Origin: JAUCQB01 sp964586235 | GTDB lineage: Bacteria > Planctomycetota > Phycisphaerae > UBA1845 > PWPN01 | DNA: 64,000 nucleotides | Assembly (NCBI GenBank): GCA_964586235.1 | Contig: CAZPIO010000022.1 | Coordinates: 4,655 to 68,654, forward strand | Reading direction: 5' to 3' | In this document: in pieces, positions 11,004-19,687 of the stretch | Layout of the letters: each line of letters begins with the position of its first letter | Position numbering within the stretch: the first letter of the stretch is position 1 | The notes under the pieces: model-generated | Told to the model about the DNA's origin: nothing | Seen by the model: the letters and a program-made list of their open reading frames with translations, nothing else | Databases searched by the model: none | Translations under genes and position numbers: made by a program

Positions 11004-11900
11004 ATGTCAGTCCGGCATCCCGCTGTGGCGGGGCAATTCTATCCGGATTCCAGGAACCAGTGTCTGGATGAGATCGCCGAATGCCTGCGCGAGATTGGTG
11101 AGTCGTCCAAGTTGGGCGGTTAGGCCATCGGTGGGATCGTGCCGCACGCCGGGTGGGTGTTCAGCGGGGTGGTGGCGGCGGAGGTGATCAGCGTGCTGGC
11201 CGGGCAGACCGGTGTCGAGACTTTCGTCGTCTTCGGGGCTATGCACGGGTACATGTCACGGGCGGCAGGCTCGGTGTATGCCCGCGGAGCCTGGGAGACG
11301 CCGCTCGGCAGGATCGCCATCGACGAGGAACTGGCCCGGGCCGTCCTGGCCGATTCGAGAATCCTGCAGGATGAACCCGACGCTCACGAGCTGGAGCATT
11401 CCATCGAGGTGCAGGTGCCGTTCATCCAGCACGCCGCCCCCTCGGCCAGGCTGCTTCCAATCATCGTTCCGCCGTCGGCCTCGGCCCCGGACGTCGGCCG
11501 TGCCGTTGCTCAGCAGGCCAGAACCCTCGGCCGCAGCGCGGTCTTTGTCGGCTCGACCGATCTGACGCACTACGGCCCGCGATATCGATTCACGCCCATG
11601 GGTTCCGGCCCGCAGGCCCTGCGCTGGGCGAAAGAGGTCAACGACCGCCGATTGCTCGACCTGGTCGTGAACCTGGAGTCAGGAGAGGTTGTCGCAGAGG
11701 CCCTTGAGAACCACAACGCCTGCGGCAGCGGAGCGGTGGCTGCGGCCATGGCGGCCTGCGTTGCGATGGGCGCGGATCGGGCCCAGGTCCTGCGGCACAC
11801 GACCAGCAACGAGGTGGCCCACGGCCGATTCGGCGAGATGCCGGACGCGGTTGGCTACGCAGGGGTTGTGTTTCTCAAATCCAGCAACACCGCTGAGTGA
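11004..11900 (+). pseudogene. MEMO1-family protein gene interrupted by an in-frame TAG
   Basis: From the ATG at 11004, behind GGGAGGTGG, the frame reads the family's typical opening HPAVAGQFYPD, then meets a TAG at 11121-11123 (codon 40). It continues in the same frame with AIGGIVPHAGWVFSGVVAAE and the rest of a MEMO1-like domain: GAMHGYMS, the acidic/His metal-site-like ELEHSIEVQVPF, GSTDLTHYGP, ACGSGAV and GYAGVV. No frameshift is needed, only one nonsense codon. MEMO1 proteins adopt an extradiol-dioxygenase-like fold, often with an AMMECR1 domain and a radical SAM protein; neither is next door. A product could only be made by readthrough or by internal initiation at 11139, which lacks a ribosome site. 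Confidence 0.8.
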
Positions 11901-12164
11901 TGGCGAGCCTCCGGGCTTGTCCGGGAGGTCATTCTATCGATGGTCGTCATCCGGTAGTGCTGCAGGATTTGGCTGTGCCAATGCCGCCCGCTGGACCGGG
12001 GCCCACTCCTGGCTAGACTATGCATCATAACTGGGCAAGCCGTTGCCGACCCGGGTGTGCCGCGGCGAGGTGCCTTTGGCTTTCGAGATTGGCCGCCATG
12101 AAAGCGTAGAGCCCGCGATCGCGCCTCACGCTCTTGAGTTTCTGAGGATTGCCGAGGTGACCAG

Positions 12165-13223
12165 ATGAAGGTCAAGAAGATTCAGATCCGAGAGTTCACG
12201 ACATTTCACGACGCCGAGATTGAGTTCTCTCCAGGTCTGAACGTTTTCATCGGCGCGAACGCGACCGGCAAATCACATTTGATGAAGCTGCTCTACTCGA
12301 TTCTCAAGGTGGCGGAGCGCAAAGAGGGCAGACCATCTCAAATCTCACGAAATGACCAATTAAAAGAGAAGCTGGCAAGCGTATTCATGCCGGACAAGGG
12401 GGAAATCGGGCGGCTCGTTCGGAGAGCCCGCGGGAGAAAAAAAGCGACAGTGCGAGTGGGCATGGCCGATTGGACGGCCAGATTCGAACTGACAACTCTG
12501 GGGCGCTTGCAGTTTCTTTGGCTTGGCCCGCCTCCTGCAAAGCGATGCATTTTCATTCCGTCCCGCGAGGCGCTGGCGATGTTCGACGGATTCATTGCGG
12601 CATACGAGGGGCGCGAGCTTTCCTTTGACCAGACTTATTACGATCTGTGCGTGGCCCTCAGCGGCAAACCACTTCGTGGGGCGCGTCGGGGCGATATCGC
12701 GTCCCTGCTTCGGCCGCTGGAAGAGATCCTTGGTGGTCGTGTGGTGCTGGAAGGGGGGCGCTTCCACGTCGCTGCCGCTGATGGTCTTATTGAAGCTCAC
12801 CTCCTGGCGGAGGGATTTCGCAAGATCGCCGGGCTGGCGCACCTCATCGCCAATGGTTCTCTCATGCAAAACGGTTTGTTGCTCTGGGACGAGCCCGAGG
12901 CAAACCTCAATCCCAAGCTCGTCACCCGCGTTGCCGAGGCCCTTCGTACTCTGACGCGCGGTGGTGTACAGGTATTTATCGCAACCCACGACTTCCTGCT
13001 CAGCCAAGAGCTCTCTCTGGCTGCAGAGTACGAGAGCCCCCCACGAGTCCCGATGCGGTTCTTCGCCTTCAGCCGGACGGACGGAGGCCCTGTCACCGTT
13101 GAGTCAGGCGCAACCCTCGCAGAACTGAGTCACAACCCCATCCTTGAGGAATTCGCTGCGCACTATGACCGCGAGCATGCACTCTTCGGAAAGACGGGAG
13201 CGGCGGGGGAGAAATCCGAATGA
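12165..13223 (+). CDS. AAA ATPase of the OLD/RecF-like (AAA_15/AAA_21) type
   Basis: A 352-residue ABC-type ATPase behind GAGGTGACC. Walker A is GANATGKS (residues 30-37), a signature-like segment LLAEGFRKIAGL lies near 213-224, Walker B is LLLWDEPEAN (catalytic pair Asp242-Glu243) and the H-loop is ATHD (273-276). There is no long coiled coil and no TOPRIM nuclease domain, so it is not a full OLD nuclease or SMC. Its stop overlaps the start of the next gene (ATGA at 13220-13223), so the two are translationally coupled. Such ATPases commonly pair with a nuclease in phage-defence systems; that role is inferred from the pairing. Confidence 0.85.
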   Translation: MKVKKIQIREFTTFHDAEIEFSPGLNVFIGANATGKSHLMKLLYSILKVAERKEGRPSQISRNDQLKEKLASVFMPDKGEIGRLVRRARGRKKATVRVGMADWTARFELTTLGRLQFLWLGPPPAKRCIFIPSREALAMFDGFIAAYEGRELSFDQTYYDLCVALSGKPLRGARRGDIASLLRPLEEILGGRVVLEGGRFHVAAADGLIEAHLLAEGFRKIAGLAHLIANGSLMQNGLLLWDEPEANLNPKLVTRVAEALRTLTRGGVQVFIATHDFLLSQELSLAAEYESPPRVPMRFFAFSRTDGGPVTVESGATLAELSHNPILEEFAAHYDREHALFGKTGAAGEKSE

Positions 13224-13813
13224 GCACGGCCATCACGGAAGGTGATCTTCTGTTCGAGTTCAATGACCCGTGGGTCGTTCTTAAGTACGACGAACACCTC
13301 TGCTATCGCGCCGGGATCGAGAAGCTCAAAGGCAGACTCGTTGACAATCAAGGTCAGGATGAGTATTGGCGTACCACCGCTGTCGATCTGGTGGCGGCCA
13401 AGGCGCGGCTGCTGCTCTTCATGGAGATCAAGGACTTCCGCGGATATCGCATCCAAACGAAGACTCGTGTCGGAGACGAGTTGGCCTTGGAGGTCGGAGT
13501 CAAGGCCCGGGATTCTCTGGCCGGACTGGTCGGAGGTTTCCACGCGGACCATGCCGACGCCACACGTCCGCTCGTGGAGCGGCTTCTAACGCGAAGTACC
13601 GACATTCGTGTCTTGCTCTGGCTTGAAACGGACCCACATGCCCGGTCCCCGGTCGAAACGGAACGGCAGAAGAGCCGACAGGTCGTTCTCAGCAAGTGCC
13701 TGAAGAAGCGATGCGCGTGGCTCACGAGTCGTGCTCTTGTGGTGAACCTCGTGACCGGTCCGGGCTTGGAGGGAGTGACCGTAAGGAATCTTCCCGGCGC
13801 AAGGCGAGAGTGA
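13220..13813 (+). CDS. probable PD-(D/E)XK nuclease-like partner of the AAA ATPase
   Basis: A 197-residue protein with no family name I can assign. Residues 51-75 read TTAVDLVAAK...MEIKDFRGYR. An aspartate (Asp56), a hydrophobic strand and then Glu69-x-Lys71 are the arrangement of the PD-(D/E)XK nuclease core. A helical region follows (VGVKARDSLAGLVGGF), then a strand-rich part with DIRVLLWLETDP. The gene overlaps the ATPase by 4 bp and ends 7 bp before the PyrK-like gene. Nuclease activity is inferred from the motif alone and has not been shown. The pair sits between otherwise metabolic genes. Confidence 0.65.
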   Translation: MSTAITEGDLLFEFNDPWVVLKYDEHLCYRAGIEKLKGRLVDNQGQDEYWRTTAVDLVAAKARLLLFMEIKDFRGYRIQTKTRVGDELALEVGVKARDSLAGLVGGFHADHADATRPLVERLLTRSTDIRVLLWLETDPHARSPVETERQKSRQVVLSKCLKKRCAWLTSRALVVNLVTGPGLEGVTVRNLPGARRE

Positions 13814-13820
13814 GTGCCAC

Positions 13821-14735
13821 ATGAACACCGCAGCTTCGACCCAACAAACTCAACCCGCCAAAGGTGTTTTCGTCGGCCGCGTGGTCAGCAACGAGTTGAT
13901 CTGCCGCGATCACTGGCGATTCGAGGTGGAACTCGACTCGTTTCCTCCGGCGGTGCCGGGGCAGTTCGTGCAGATACTGTGTCGGGACCTGGAAGGACGA
14001 GACGGCTCGGGCGGGGCATTCCTGCGGCGGCCATTCAGCATCGGAGGCCTGCGACGAACGGGAGACCGGGTCAGGATTCAGATCCTTCATCGCGTCATCG
14101 GCGTCGGAACCAGGTGGCTTTCCCGTCTGGCCCCCGGTGACGCGGTCAGCTTCCTCGGTCCGCTCGGTCAGCCGTTCTCGATTGACCCCAAGCGACCCGC
14201 GGCCTTGCTCGTCGGCGGCGGTATCGGCTTGCCGCCACTGATCTGGCTGGCGGAAACGCTGGTTCAGGCGGGTAAGCAGACGCTCGCTTTCGCCGGGGCG
14301 CGGACGAAGGCTCTCCTGCCTTTGACCCGCATCCCCGAAGTCCCCATCTCGGGCGCCCAACCGGCGATGGCCTTCCGCGAATTCGCGGAATACAGCGTCC
14401 CGGTGGTGGTCTCGACCGATGACGGTAGTCTCGGCGCCCCCGGCCTGATCCTCGAACACTTCGAGCGGTATCTCGCCACGGCCGACTCGGCCGCAGCCTC
14501 CAGCGTGGTTTACACCTGCGGGCCCGATCGGATGATCGCGGCCGTCGCCAGGGCGTGCGAGAAGCGGTCCATCCCCTGCCAGGTGTGCCTGGAGCGCATG
14601 ATGGGCTGCGGGATGGGCACCTGCCAGTCCTGCGTGATCCGCACCCGCGATCCCGAGGACCCTGAGGGATGGCGATATCGACTCTGCTGCACCGATGGGC
14701 CCGTTTTTGACGGCCGAACGATCATCTGGGACTGA
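13821..14735 (+). CDS. pyrK: dihydroorotate dehydrogenase electron-transfer subunit (PyrK-like)
   Basis: A 304-residue ferredoxin-reductase-fold protein. The FAD-binding motif is RRPFSIGG, the NAD-binding GGGIGLPPL follows, then YTCGPDRMI, and the [2Fe-2S] site is CxxxMMGCGMGTCQSC with a distal Cys in LCC. This arrangement is that of PyrK, which passes electrons from the catalytic PyrD of class 1B dihydroorotate dehydrogenase to NAD in pyrimidine synthesis. pyrD is not adjacent here. The gene starts 7 bp after the nuclease-like gene, so it may share its transcript, although the upstream pair may simply be inserted in front of it. Confidence 0.85.
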   Translation: MNTAASTQQTQPAKGVFVGRVVSNELICRDHWRFEVELDSFPPAVPGQFVQILCRDLEGRDGSGGAFLRRPFSIGGLRRTGDRVRIQILHRVIGVGTRWLSRLAPGDAVSFLGPLGQPFSIDPKRPAALLVGGGIGLPPLIWLAETLVQAGKQTLAFAGARTKALLPLTRIPEVPISGAQPAMAFREFAEYSVPVVVSTDDGSLGAPGLILEHFERYLATADSAAASSVVYTCGPDRMIAAVARACEKRSIPCQVCLERMMGCGMGTCQSCVIRTRDPEDPEGWRYRLCCTDGPVFDGRTIIWD

Positions 14736-14868
14736 TCGCGGGGCTGACGGGTGGCCGACGCCTCCCCGGGGCGACCCAACAGAGTTCATGGTATAATCAA
14801 CCGGCAGCCCGCACGCCGGCGGTGCGCGAGTGGGCTCTTCATCTGGCGGTTTGCATCGGAGTAGAACC

Positions 14869-15471
14869 ATGAGCGACCAGCCGGAATCCGGTTCCCAGCG
14901 GCAGAACGAATACATGGGCTTCTACGCCGACGGCGTTGTCCACCTGTCGGCCCAGGTCGACTGGCCGAACGGAACACCGGTCTGCGTCCGCGTGGCCGAA
15001 CCGCTTCCCGGCGACCGGGCCAACGGTCTGGTTCTCAGGAAAGTGATCATCGCCGGCTTCGGGCTGGCGGGCAGGTGGATCGCGGACATCTTCGACCGCC
15101 ATGGCATCGAGTACGTCATCGTGGAAACGAACCACGCCACCGTCGAGGCCCAGCGGCGCATCGGCCGCGTGGTCATCGAGGGTGACATCTCGGAGGAGTC
15201 GACACTGCGGGCCGCCGATATCGCCAACGCGTCGATCCTGGCGCTGACCGTGCCGGACGAGCAGGCCGTTCTGGCCGCGACGGAGCTGGCGCGGCGGCTC
15301 AACCCGAACATCTACATCGTCGCCCGCACGCTCTACTCGTCGTCGGGCATGCAGGCCTCGCAGCTCGGCGCCGACGAGGTGGTCAAGGCCGAACAGGTGG
15401 TGGCAAGACAGTTCTACGAAATGCTGCTCCGCAAGATCGGCAAGCCGGACGCCGTGAGTCCGGGCCGGTAA
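14869..15471 (+). CDS. TrkA-N (RCK-type NAD-binding) protein with short N-terminal domain
   Basis: 200 residues. From about residue 55 a Rossmann fold begins with VIIAGFGLAGRWIADIF (GxGxxG), followed by IVETNHATVEAQR, VIEGDISEESTLRAADI and ALTVPDEQAVLAAT. This is the classic RCK/TrkA-N layout of potassium-channel and KefC regulatory domains. It has no membrane part and no RCK-C domain, so it would regulate a partner in trans. The first 45 residues (GFYADGVVHLSAQVDWPNGT) look like a small beta domain resembling DUF104-type proteins; that resemblance is weak. An Hsp20 gene follows 39 bp downstream on the same strand. Confidence 0.78.
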   Translation: MSDQPESGSQRQNEYMGFYADGVVHLSAQVDWPNGTPVCVRVAEPLPGDRANGLVLRKVIIAGFGLAGRWIADIFDRHGIEYVIVETNHATVEAQRRIGRVVIEGDISEESTLRAADIANASILALTVPDEQAVLAATELARRLNPNIYIVARTLYSSSGMQASQLGADEVVKAEQVVARQFYEMLLRKIGKPDAVSPGR

Positions 15472-15510
15472 GACGTCGCAGACTCGTTTCATTTGATCGG
15501 GAGGTGCGTC

Positions 15511-15999
15511 ATGTCGAGATTTCCGTTCCGCATTCCGGGCAGGGCCTCGATCGAGGGCTTGCAGTCGGAGCTCAGCAGCATGGTCGAACGATGGTGGCAC
15601 TGCGGCCTGAACACCGGGCCGCTGGACGGGCAGGATTGGGCCCCGGCCGCGGAGATCGTCGAAGAAGCCGACTGCTATCGGGTCACGCTGGAACTGCCGG
15701 GAGTGCAGGGCTCATCGCTCGACGTGGTCGCGGTCGGCACCACGCTCCGGATCATCGGCGACAAACCCGCACCCGCGGCTTCGGACGAGGCTTCGTCCCA
15801 GAAGACCGTCTACAGCGAGCGCCGCTACGGCGCTTTCAAGCGGCTGATCAACCTGCCGGGCGCGGTGCGGATCAACGAGGTCACCGCCGTAATGGCCGAC
15901 GGCGTCCTCACGGTCACGCTTCCCAAGGCGACCGGTGCCGGGCCGTCGGATGTCCGCATCCCGGTGCAGACCCCGGACGCAGCCCCACCGACCACGTGA
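15511..15999 (+). CDS. small heat-shock protein, Hsp20 family
   Basis: 162 residues from an ATG preceded by GGGAGGTGC. The alpha-crystallin domain runs from about residue 48: WAPAAEIVEEADCYRVTLELPGV, then TLRIIGDK, a YSERRYGAFKRLINLPGAV strand pair and the GVLTVTLPKA signature near residue 135. The C-terminal tail includes a short VRIPV motif like the I-x-I/V anchor used in oligomer assembly. It is an ATP-independent holdase chaperone in the cytoplasm. No CIRCE element or other heat-shock operator was recognised. Confidence 0.92.
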   Translation: MSRFPFRIPGRASIEGLQSELSSMVERWWHCGLNTGPLDGQDWAPAAEIVEEADCYRVTLELPGVQGSSLDVVAVGTTLRIIGDKPAPAASDEASSQKTVYSERRYGAFKRLINLPGAVRINEVTAVMADGVLTVTLPKATGAGPSDVRIPVQTPDAAPPTT

Positions 16000-16111
16000 G
16001 ACCTTGGTCTCACCGCGCTGATGCGAGATGAGCTGCGGGTCACAGGCAGCCCGGACGACACTGCGCGGGGCCGGCCTTGCCCGGAGACTGCCGACCGCGG
16101 ATGCAGCGGTC

Positions 16112-16825
16112 TCACTTCTGTCCGGCCGTGCCCTCGCAGGCCATCAGGCGGTACACGACCCCGGCCACGGCCGCACCGACGATCGGAGCAACCCAGAACA
16201 CCCAGAGCTGCGACAGGGCCGCGCCGCCGACGAACAGGGCCGGCCCGGTGCTCCGAGCCGGGTTCACCGACGTCCCGGTCACCGGAATCGAAACGAGGTG
16301 AATAAGCGTGAGGCCCAGGCCGATCGCGATGGCCGCGAAGCCGGCAGGAGCCCGCCGGTCCGTCGAACCCAGGATGATCATCAGGAACATGAAGGTCATC
16401 ACCACTTCGGTGACGATCGCCGCGGCAAGCGAGTAATGGCCGGGCGACTGTGCCCCGTAGCCGTTGGCCCCGAGCCCATTGGTGTCGAGTTTGTAGTCAG
16501 CGTTTCCGGTGGCGATGACATACAGGACCGCTGCCCCGGCGATGGCCCCGAGCACCTGAGCGATGATGTACGGTACCAGCTCCTTGGCGCTGAACCGCCC
16601 CCCGACGCACAGCCCCACGGACACGGCCGGGTTCAGGTGGCAGCCCGAGATGTGCCCGATCGCAAAGGCCATCGTCAGCACCGTCAACCCGAACGCCAGG
16701 GCAATGCCCACGATCCCGATGCCGATCTCCGGAAACTTGCCCGCCAGAACCGCGCTTCCGCACCCTCCCAATACCAGCCAGAACGTCCCGATGAACTCGG
16801 CCAACAGACGGTTTCCGACTTTCAT
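16112..16825 (-). CDS. aqpZ: aquaporin Z-type water channel
   Basis: 237 residues starting at 16825 behind AAAGGAGCACAACC. Six hydrophobic helices and both pore half-helices are present, with NPA boxes in GCHLNPAVSVG and GTSVNPARSTGPAL. The SVNPARS second box followed by aromatic WVFWVAPIVGA is AqpZ-like rather than GlpF-like, since the Asp of GlpF (NPARD) is replaced by Ser. A good sigma-70-type promoter sits upstream at 16945-16974. Confidence 0.93.
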   Translation of the reverse strand: MKVGNRLLAEFIGTFWLVLGGCGSAVLAGKFPEIGIGIVGIALAFGLTVLTMAFAIGHISGCHLNPAVSVGLCVGGRFSAKELVPYIIAQVLGAIAGAAVLYVIATGNADYKLDTNGLGANGYGAQSPGHYSLAAAIVTEVVMTFMFLMIILGSTDRRAPAGFAAIAIGLGLTLIHLVSIPVTGTSVNPARSTGPALFVGGAALSQLWVFWVAPIVGAAVAGVVYRLMACEGTAGQK

Positions 16826-16944
16826 GGTTGTGCTCCTTTGTGCGACGTGACAGCCAACTCGTTTGACCCAACAGGCCGCGACGACCGCGGCGTTCGGTTC
16901 ATCCTGGGCCGCACGTGAGGGCGCGGCCCGGATCTGTGGTGCCA

Positions 16945-16974
16945 TTTATAGAACCCGCCGGATCATGCTGTCAA
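16945..16974 (-). promoter_or_regulatory. sigma-70-type promoter of aqpZ
   Basis: On the minus strand TTGACA (16969-16974) and TATAAA (16945-16950) are separated by 18 bp. It lies about 120 bp upstream of the aqpZ start. Both boxes are near consensus in a GC-rich background, which makes chance less likely. Confidence 0.6.
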
Positions 16975-17100
16975 GCGGCGGAGGCTCGGGAATCAGCGTC
17001 CGGCCCCGAGTTCCGCTGGCCATGCTCTTGCTCCACTCCACCTTGGCGAAAGCCAGATGCGTGGCGCGGCTTCCTTGTCGGCTGCGCTCGTGCCCAATCA

Positions 17101-17138
17101 AAACAGCAGGGTGCGCTTTTGCGCACCCTGCGTTTATG
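17101..17138 (-). terminator. intrinsic terminator downstream of the flotillin gene
   Basis: A perfect 11-bp stem GCAGGGTGCGC (17107-17117) / GCGCACCCTGC (17122-17132) with a TTTT loop. Read on the minus strand the second arm is followed by TGTTTTGATT, giving a short U-tract. It is about 45 bp beyond the flotillin stop. The other flank is GTTTATGG, so it is stronger on the minus strand. Confidence 0.7.
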
Positions 17139-17175
17139 GTGATTCTGGAAGGCGCTCACATGAGGTCGGCGCCGT

Positions 17176-18564
17176 TCACCTCTTGGATGACGGGCTGACC
17201 GATGTCGACGGCGCCGCATGCGGCGCGGCCGGTGCGGCCTCGTGGTGCCCGTCGCTGCCCAGGTTGCCGGCGATTGTCTGGGCCAGCTTGCGCAGGTCGA
17301 TGCCCATGACCGACTCGATCGTGGCCAGCGATTCCGAGATCATCCGCGCCCGGCCCATGGCCGCACCGCTGATCGCCCGGCCCTGGTCGCCGTCGATCAC
17401 CGTGACGTTGCCCAGTTCGACGTTGGCGACCGTCTTGGTGATCTCGCGCACCACGCCCGGCATCATTTCAGCGAGCATGACCTTGAGGGCCTCGGGGTGC
17501 TGCTGGATGGCCTGGCCGATGGATTCGATCGCGGCGGCGCGGGCCTTGCCTTCCTCCAGGATCAGGGCGGCATCGCCCTCGGCCTTGGCCTTGGCCACGT
17601 CGCGGGCGGCGGCGGCCGGCTTGACCTGCGACGCCAGCAGGCGCGCCTCCTCCTTGGCGGCAGCGGCCTTCTGTGTCTCGGCCTCCTTCAGTTCCGCCTC
17701 GCGAGCCAGTTCGGCCCGGCGAATCCGGAGCGCGTTTTCAGCCTCGGCGATAGACTGCTCGGCACCCAGCCGGGCGGATTCGGCTTTCTGATGAGCGCCG
17801 GCCTCGGCCGATCGGGCCTCCGCGTCGCGATCGGCCCGGGCTTTCCTCGCCATGGCGTCGGCCTCGGCCTCCTTGATGTCAGCGTCGGCTTTCTTCTGGG
17901 CTTCATACTGGCGGGCGCTGGCCTTGACTTCGGCCGAGGCCTTGCGGGCGATCGATTCAAGATACTGATCGGCGTCGTGGACGTTCTGGATGTTCACGCT
18001 GTCGATGTTAAGGCCGAGTTTGCGGAAATCGTCGCTGACCTCGCTCATGACCGTAGCCACGAACTTGTCGCGGTCTTCGACCATCTCCTCCGGCGTCATC
18101 TTGCCGATGACCGCGCGCAGACCGCCCTCGAGCGTCTCGCGGGCCACGCGCTGCAGCTCCTGCATCGGCTCGCCGAGGAATCGCTCGATGGCGTTGCTCC
18201 GCAGGTCGGGCTCGGATGACACCTTGACGTTGGCCACACCGGTGACCGTCACCGGGATCATCTTGCCGCCGCCGGACTGGGCGCTGACCTCCAGGCCCAC
18301 CTGCATGTTGCGCAGGCTGATCCGCGAGACCTTCTCGATGATCGGAACCACCAGGGTCCGGCCGCCGATCAGCGTGCGGTAGCCCTGGCCCTGCGTGGAC
18401 CGCCGGCCGCTGATCACCAGCATCTCGCTTGGGTTGCCGACCACCATGAGTTTGCCGATCAGCAGGGCGATGGCGATGATGATGCCCAGAATGCCCAGGC
18501 CGATGACCAACGGGCCGGTCAGACTGTCGGGCGACGAGCTTGCTGCAAGAATGACTGCGTACAT
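17176..18564 (-). CDS. flotillin-like membrane scaffold protein (YqiK/FloT type)
   Basis: 462 residues behind AAAGGAGGACACGC. An N-terminal membrane helix (LVIGLGILGIIIAIALLIGKL) is followed by an SPFH/PHB domain (about residues 45-220, with ISLRNMQVGLEVSAQ and LNIDSVNIQNVHD). A long Ala/Glu/Lys-rich coiled coil (about 215-350) and a tail ending in Ser/Pro/Lys complete it. Bacterial flotillins form oligomeric scaffolds in ordered membrane patches. The NfeD-like gene is directly upstream (21 bp between them) on the same strand, the usual two-gene operon in which NfeD/YqiJ partners flotillin. A terminator follows at 17101-17138. Confidence 0.92.
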   Translation of the reverse strand: MYAVILAASSSPDSLTGPLVIGLGILGIIIAIALLIGKLMVVGNPSEMLVISGRRSTQGQGYRTLIGGRTLVVPIIEKVSRISLRNMQVGLEVSAQSGGGKMIPVTVTGVANVKVSSEPDLRSNAIERFLGEPMQELQRVARETLEGGLRAVIGKMTPEEMVEDRDKFVATVMSEVSDDFRKLGLNIDSVNIQNVHDADQYLESIARKASAEVKASARQYEAQKKADADIKEAEADAMARKARADRDAEARSAEAGAHQKAESARLGAEQSIAEAENALRIRRAELAREAELKEAETQKAAAAKEEARLLASQVKPAAAARDVAKAKAEGDAALILEEGKARAAAIESIGQAIQQHPEALKVMLAEMMPGVVREITKTVANVELGNVTVIDGDQGRAISGAAMGRARMISESLATIESVMGIDLRKLAQTIAGNLGSDGHHEAAPAAPHAAPSTSVSPSSKR

Positions 18565-18585
18565 GTTGCGTGTCCTCCTTTGGCG

Positions 18586-19305
18586 TCAGATGGTCTGCGT
18601 CTCAGTCGACGCAGCGTGTTCGTCCTGCGCGACCACTTCGGCAGTCGCGTCGTTCAAACCGATGATGAACACCGTGTCGCCCTTGTCAAAGTGATCGCCC
18701 GTCTGCCGGGCAACGGCCGGGATGAATCGCGTCCCGCCGCGCACGCAGACCGCGACCTCACCCTTGTTGCGGCCGTGGATGGCCACGGTCACGCGGGCCG
18801 GGCGGTTGACGTACTCGACGGCGCTCGGCGCACTGTTGCCGCTGGTCCTTCGCAGGAAGCGAAGCAGTTGGTGTACCGCCTGCCCGGCGATCAGGCCGCA
18901 CAGGGCGGCCAGCGCGGCCACGGCGCTTGACTGAATGTTCGAAAACAAGGTCAGCGACGTACCAACCAGGCCGAACACGGCCAGGAAGTAGACCACGAAG
19001 CTGATCGAAAACCACGACGTGAGCGAGAACCACTCGTGGCCGTGACCGAACCCCCCGTCAAGCCCTCCATCAGCGCCGCCGCTCGGGTCGACGTGCACAT
19101 CGGAGGGCAGATCGGCGTGCACGTCCGTGGAGAAATCGAGCCCGCCGTCCACCTGGACGTCGGTGCCGGCGTGGCCGCCGAACAGCGAGGAGATCAGCAG
19201 CATCCCCCCGCCGACCACGAGCGAAACAATGTAGACGGTCATCAGGGGCACGGATCCCACCCACAAGAGAGCGCCATCGGCCAGGAGAATCGGATTGTCG
19301 AACAT
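18586..19305 (-). CDS. NfeD/YqiJ-like membrane protein, flotillin partner
   Basis: 239 residues from an ATG behind GGGAGGCTAAAAC. One hydrophobic segment lies near residues 20-42. An unusual Asp/His/Gly-rich loop (VDGGLDFSTDVHADLPSDV..., about 45-92) follows. Two more helices (about 95-150) lead to a C-terminal OB-fold-like domain (RPARVTVAIHGRNKGEVAVC ... FDKGDTVFIIGLND), as in YqiJ/NfeD proteins. The acidic and histidine-rich loop may bind metal; that is inference. It forms an operon with the downstream flotillin. Confidence 0.82.
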   Translation of the reverse strand: MFDNPILLADGALLWVGSVPLMTVYIVSLVVGGGMLLISSLFGGHAGTDVQVDGGLDFSTDVHADLPSDVHVDPSGGADGGLDGGFGHGHEWFSLTSWFSISFVVYFLAVFGLVGTSLTLFSNIQSSAVAALAALCGLIAGQAVHQLLRFLRRTSGNSAPSAVEYVNRPARVTVAIHGRNKGEVAVCVRGGTRFIPAVARQTGDHFDKGDTVFIIGLNDATAEVVAQDEHAASTETQTI

Positions 19306-19687
19306 GTTTTAGCCTCCCTCTGCCATGGTGGCTCGCCGCCTTCCGGGCCACCAGCGAATGGCATCTTGTTTGAGTCTCAATCTACCCGCTGCGGGGACCG
19401 GCGCCCATTAGAAACGCAGGCGTTTTTATGAATCGCCGCGACCGGCATGACCGGCGGCCGGGCATGCCAAAGGTCGATGCAAGTCCTTGTCGCAAAAAGA
19501 GTTGTGTGCCGACGCGTCTCGACCTCGGTCAATCCGGCGGCCAAGGCCCCCGGCCGCGCTGCGTCGCGCGACCCTGCACCCACATGGGCCCTCAACCCTG
19601 TAGACACCGCCACCGCCAACTCGTTACAGAACGACTATGCTCGTCGGGCCGTCTCTCCGAGCCGCAAATGGCACGAATGGCATGTGA
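19306..19687. other. intergenic region, no gene seen
   Basis: About 380 bp upstream of the NfeD-like gene. It holds a small hairpin with a T-run (aacgcaggcgttttt near 19412-19426) that could be a weak terminator. No open frame with protein-like composition was found. Confidence 0.35.
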
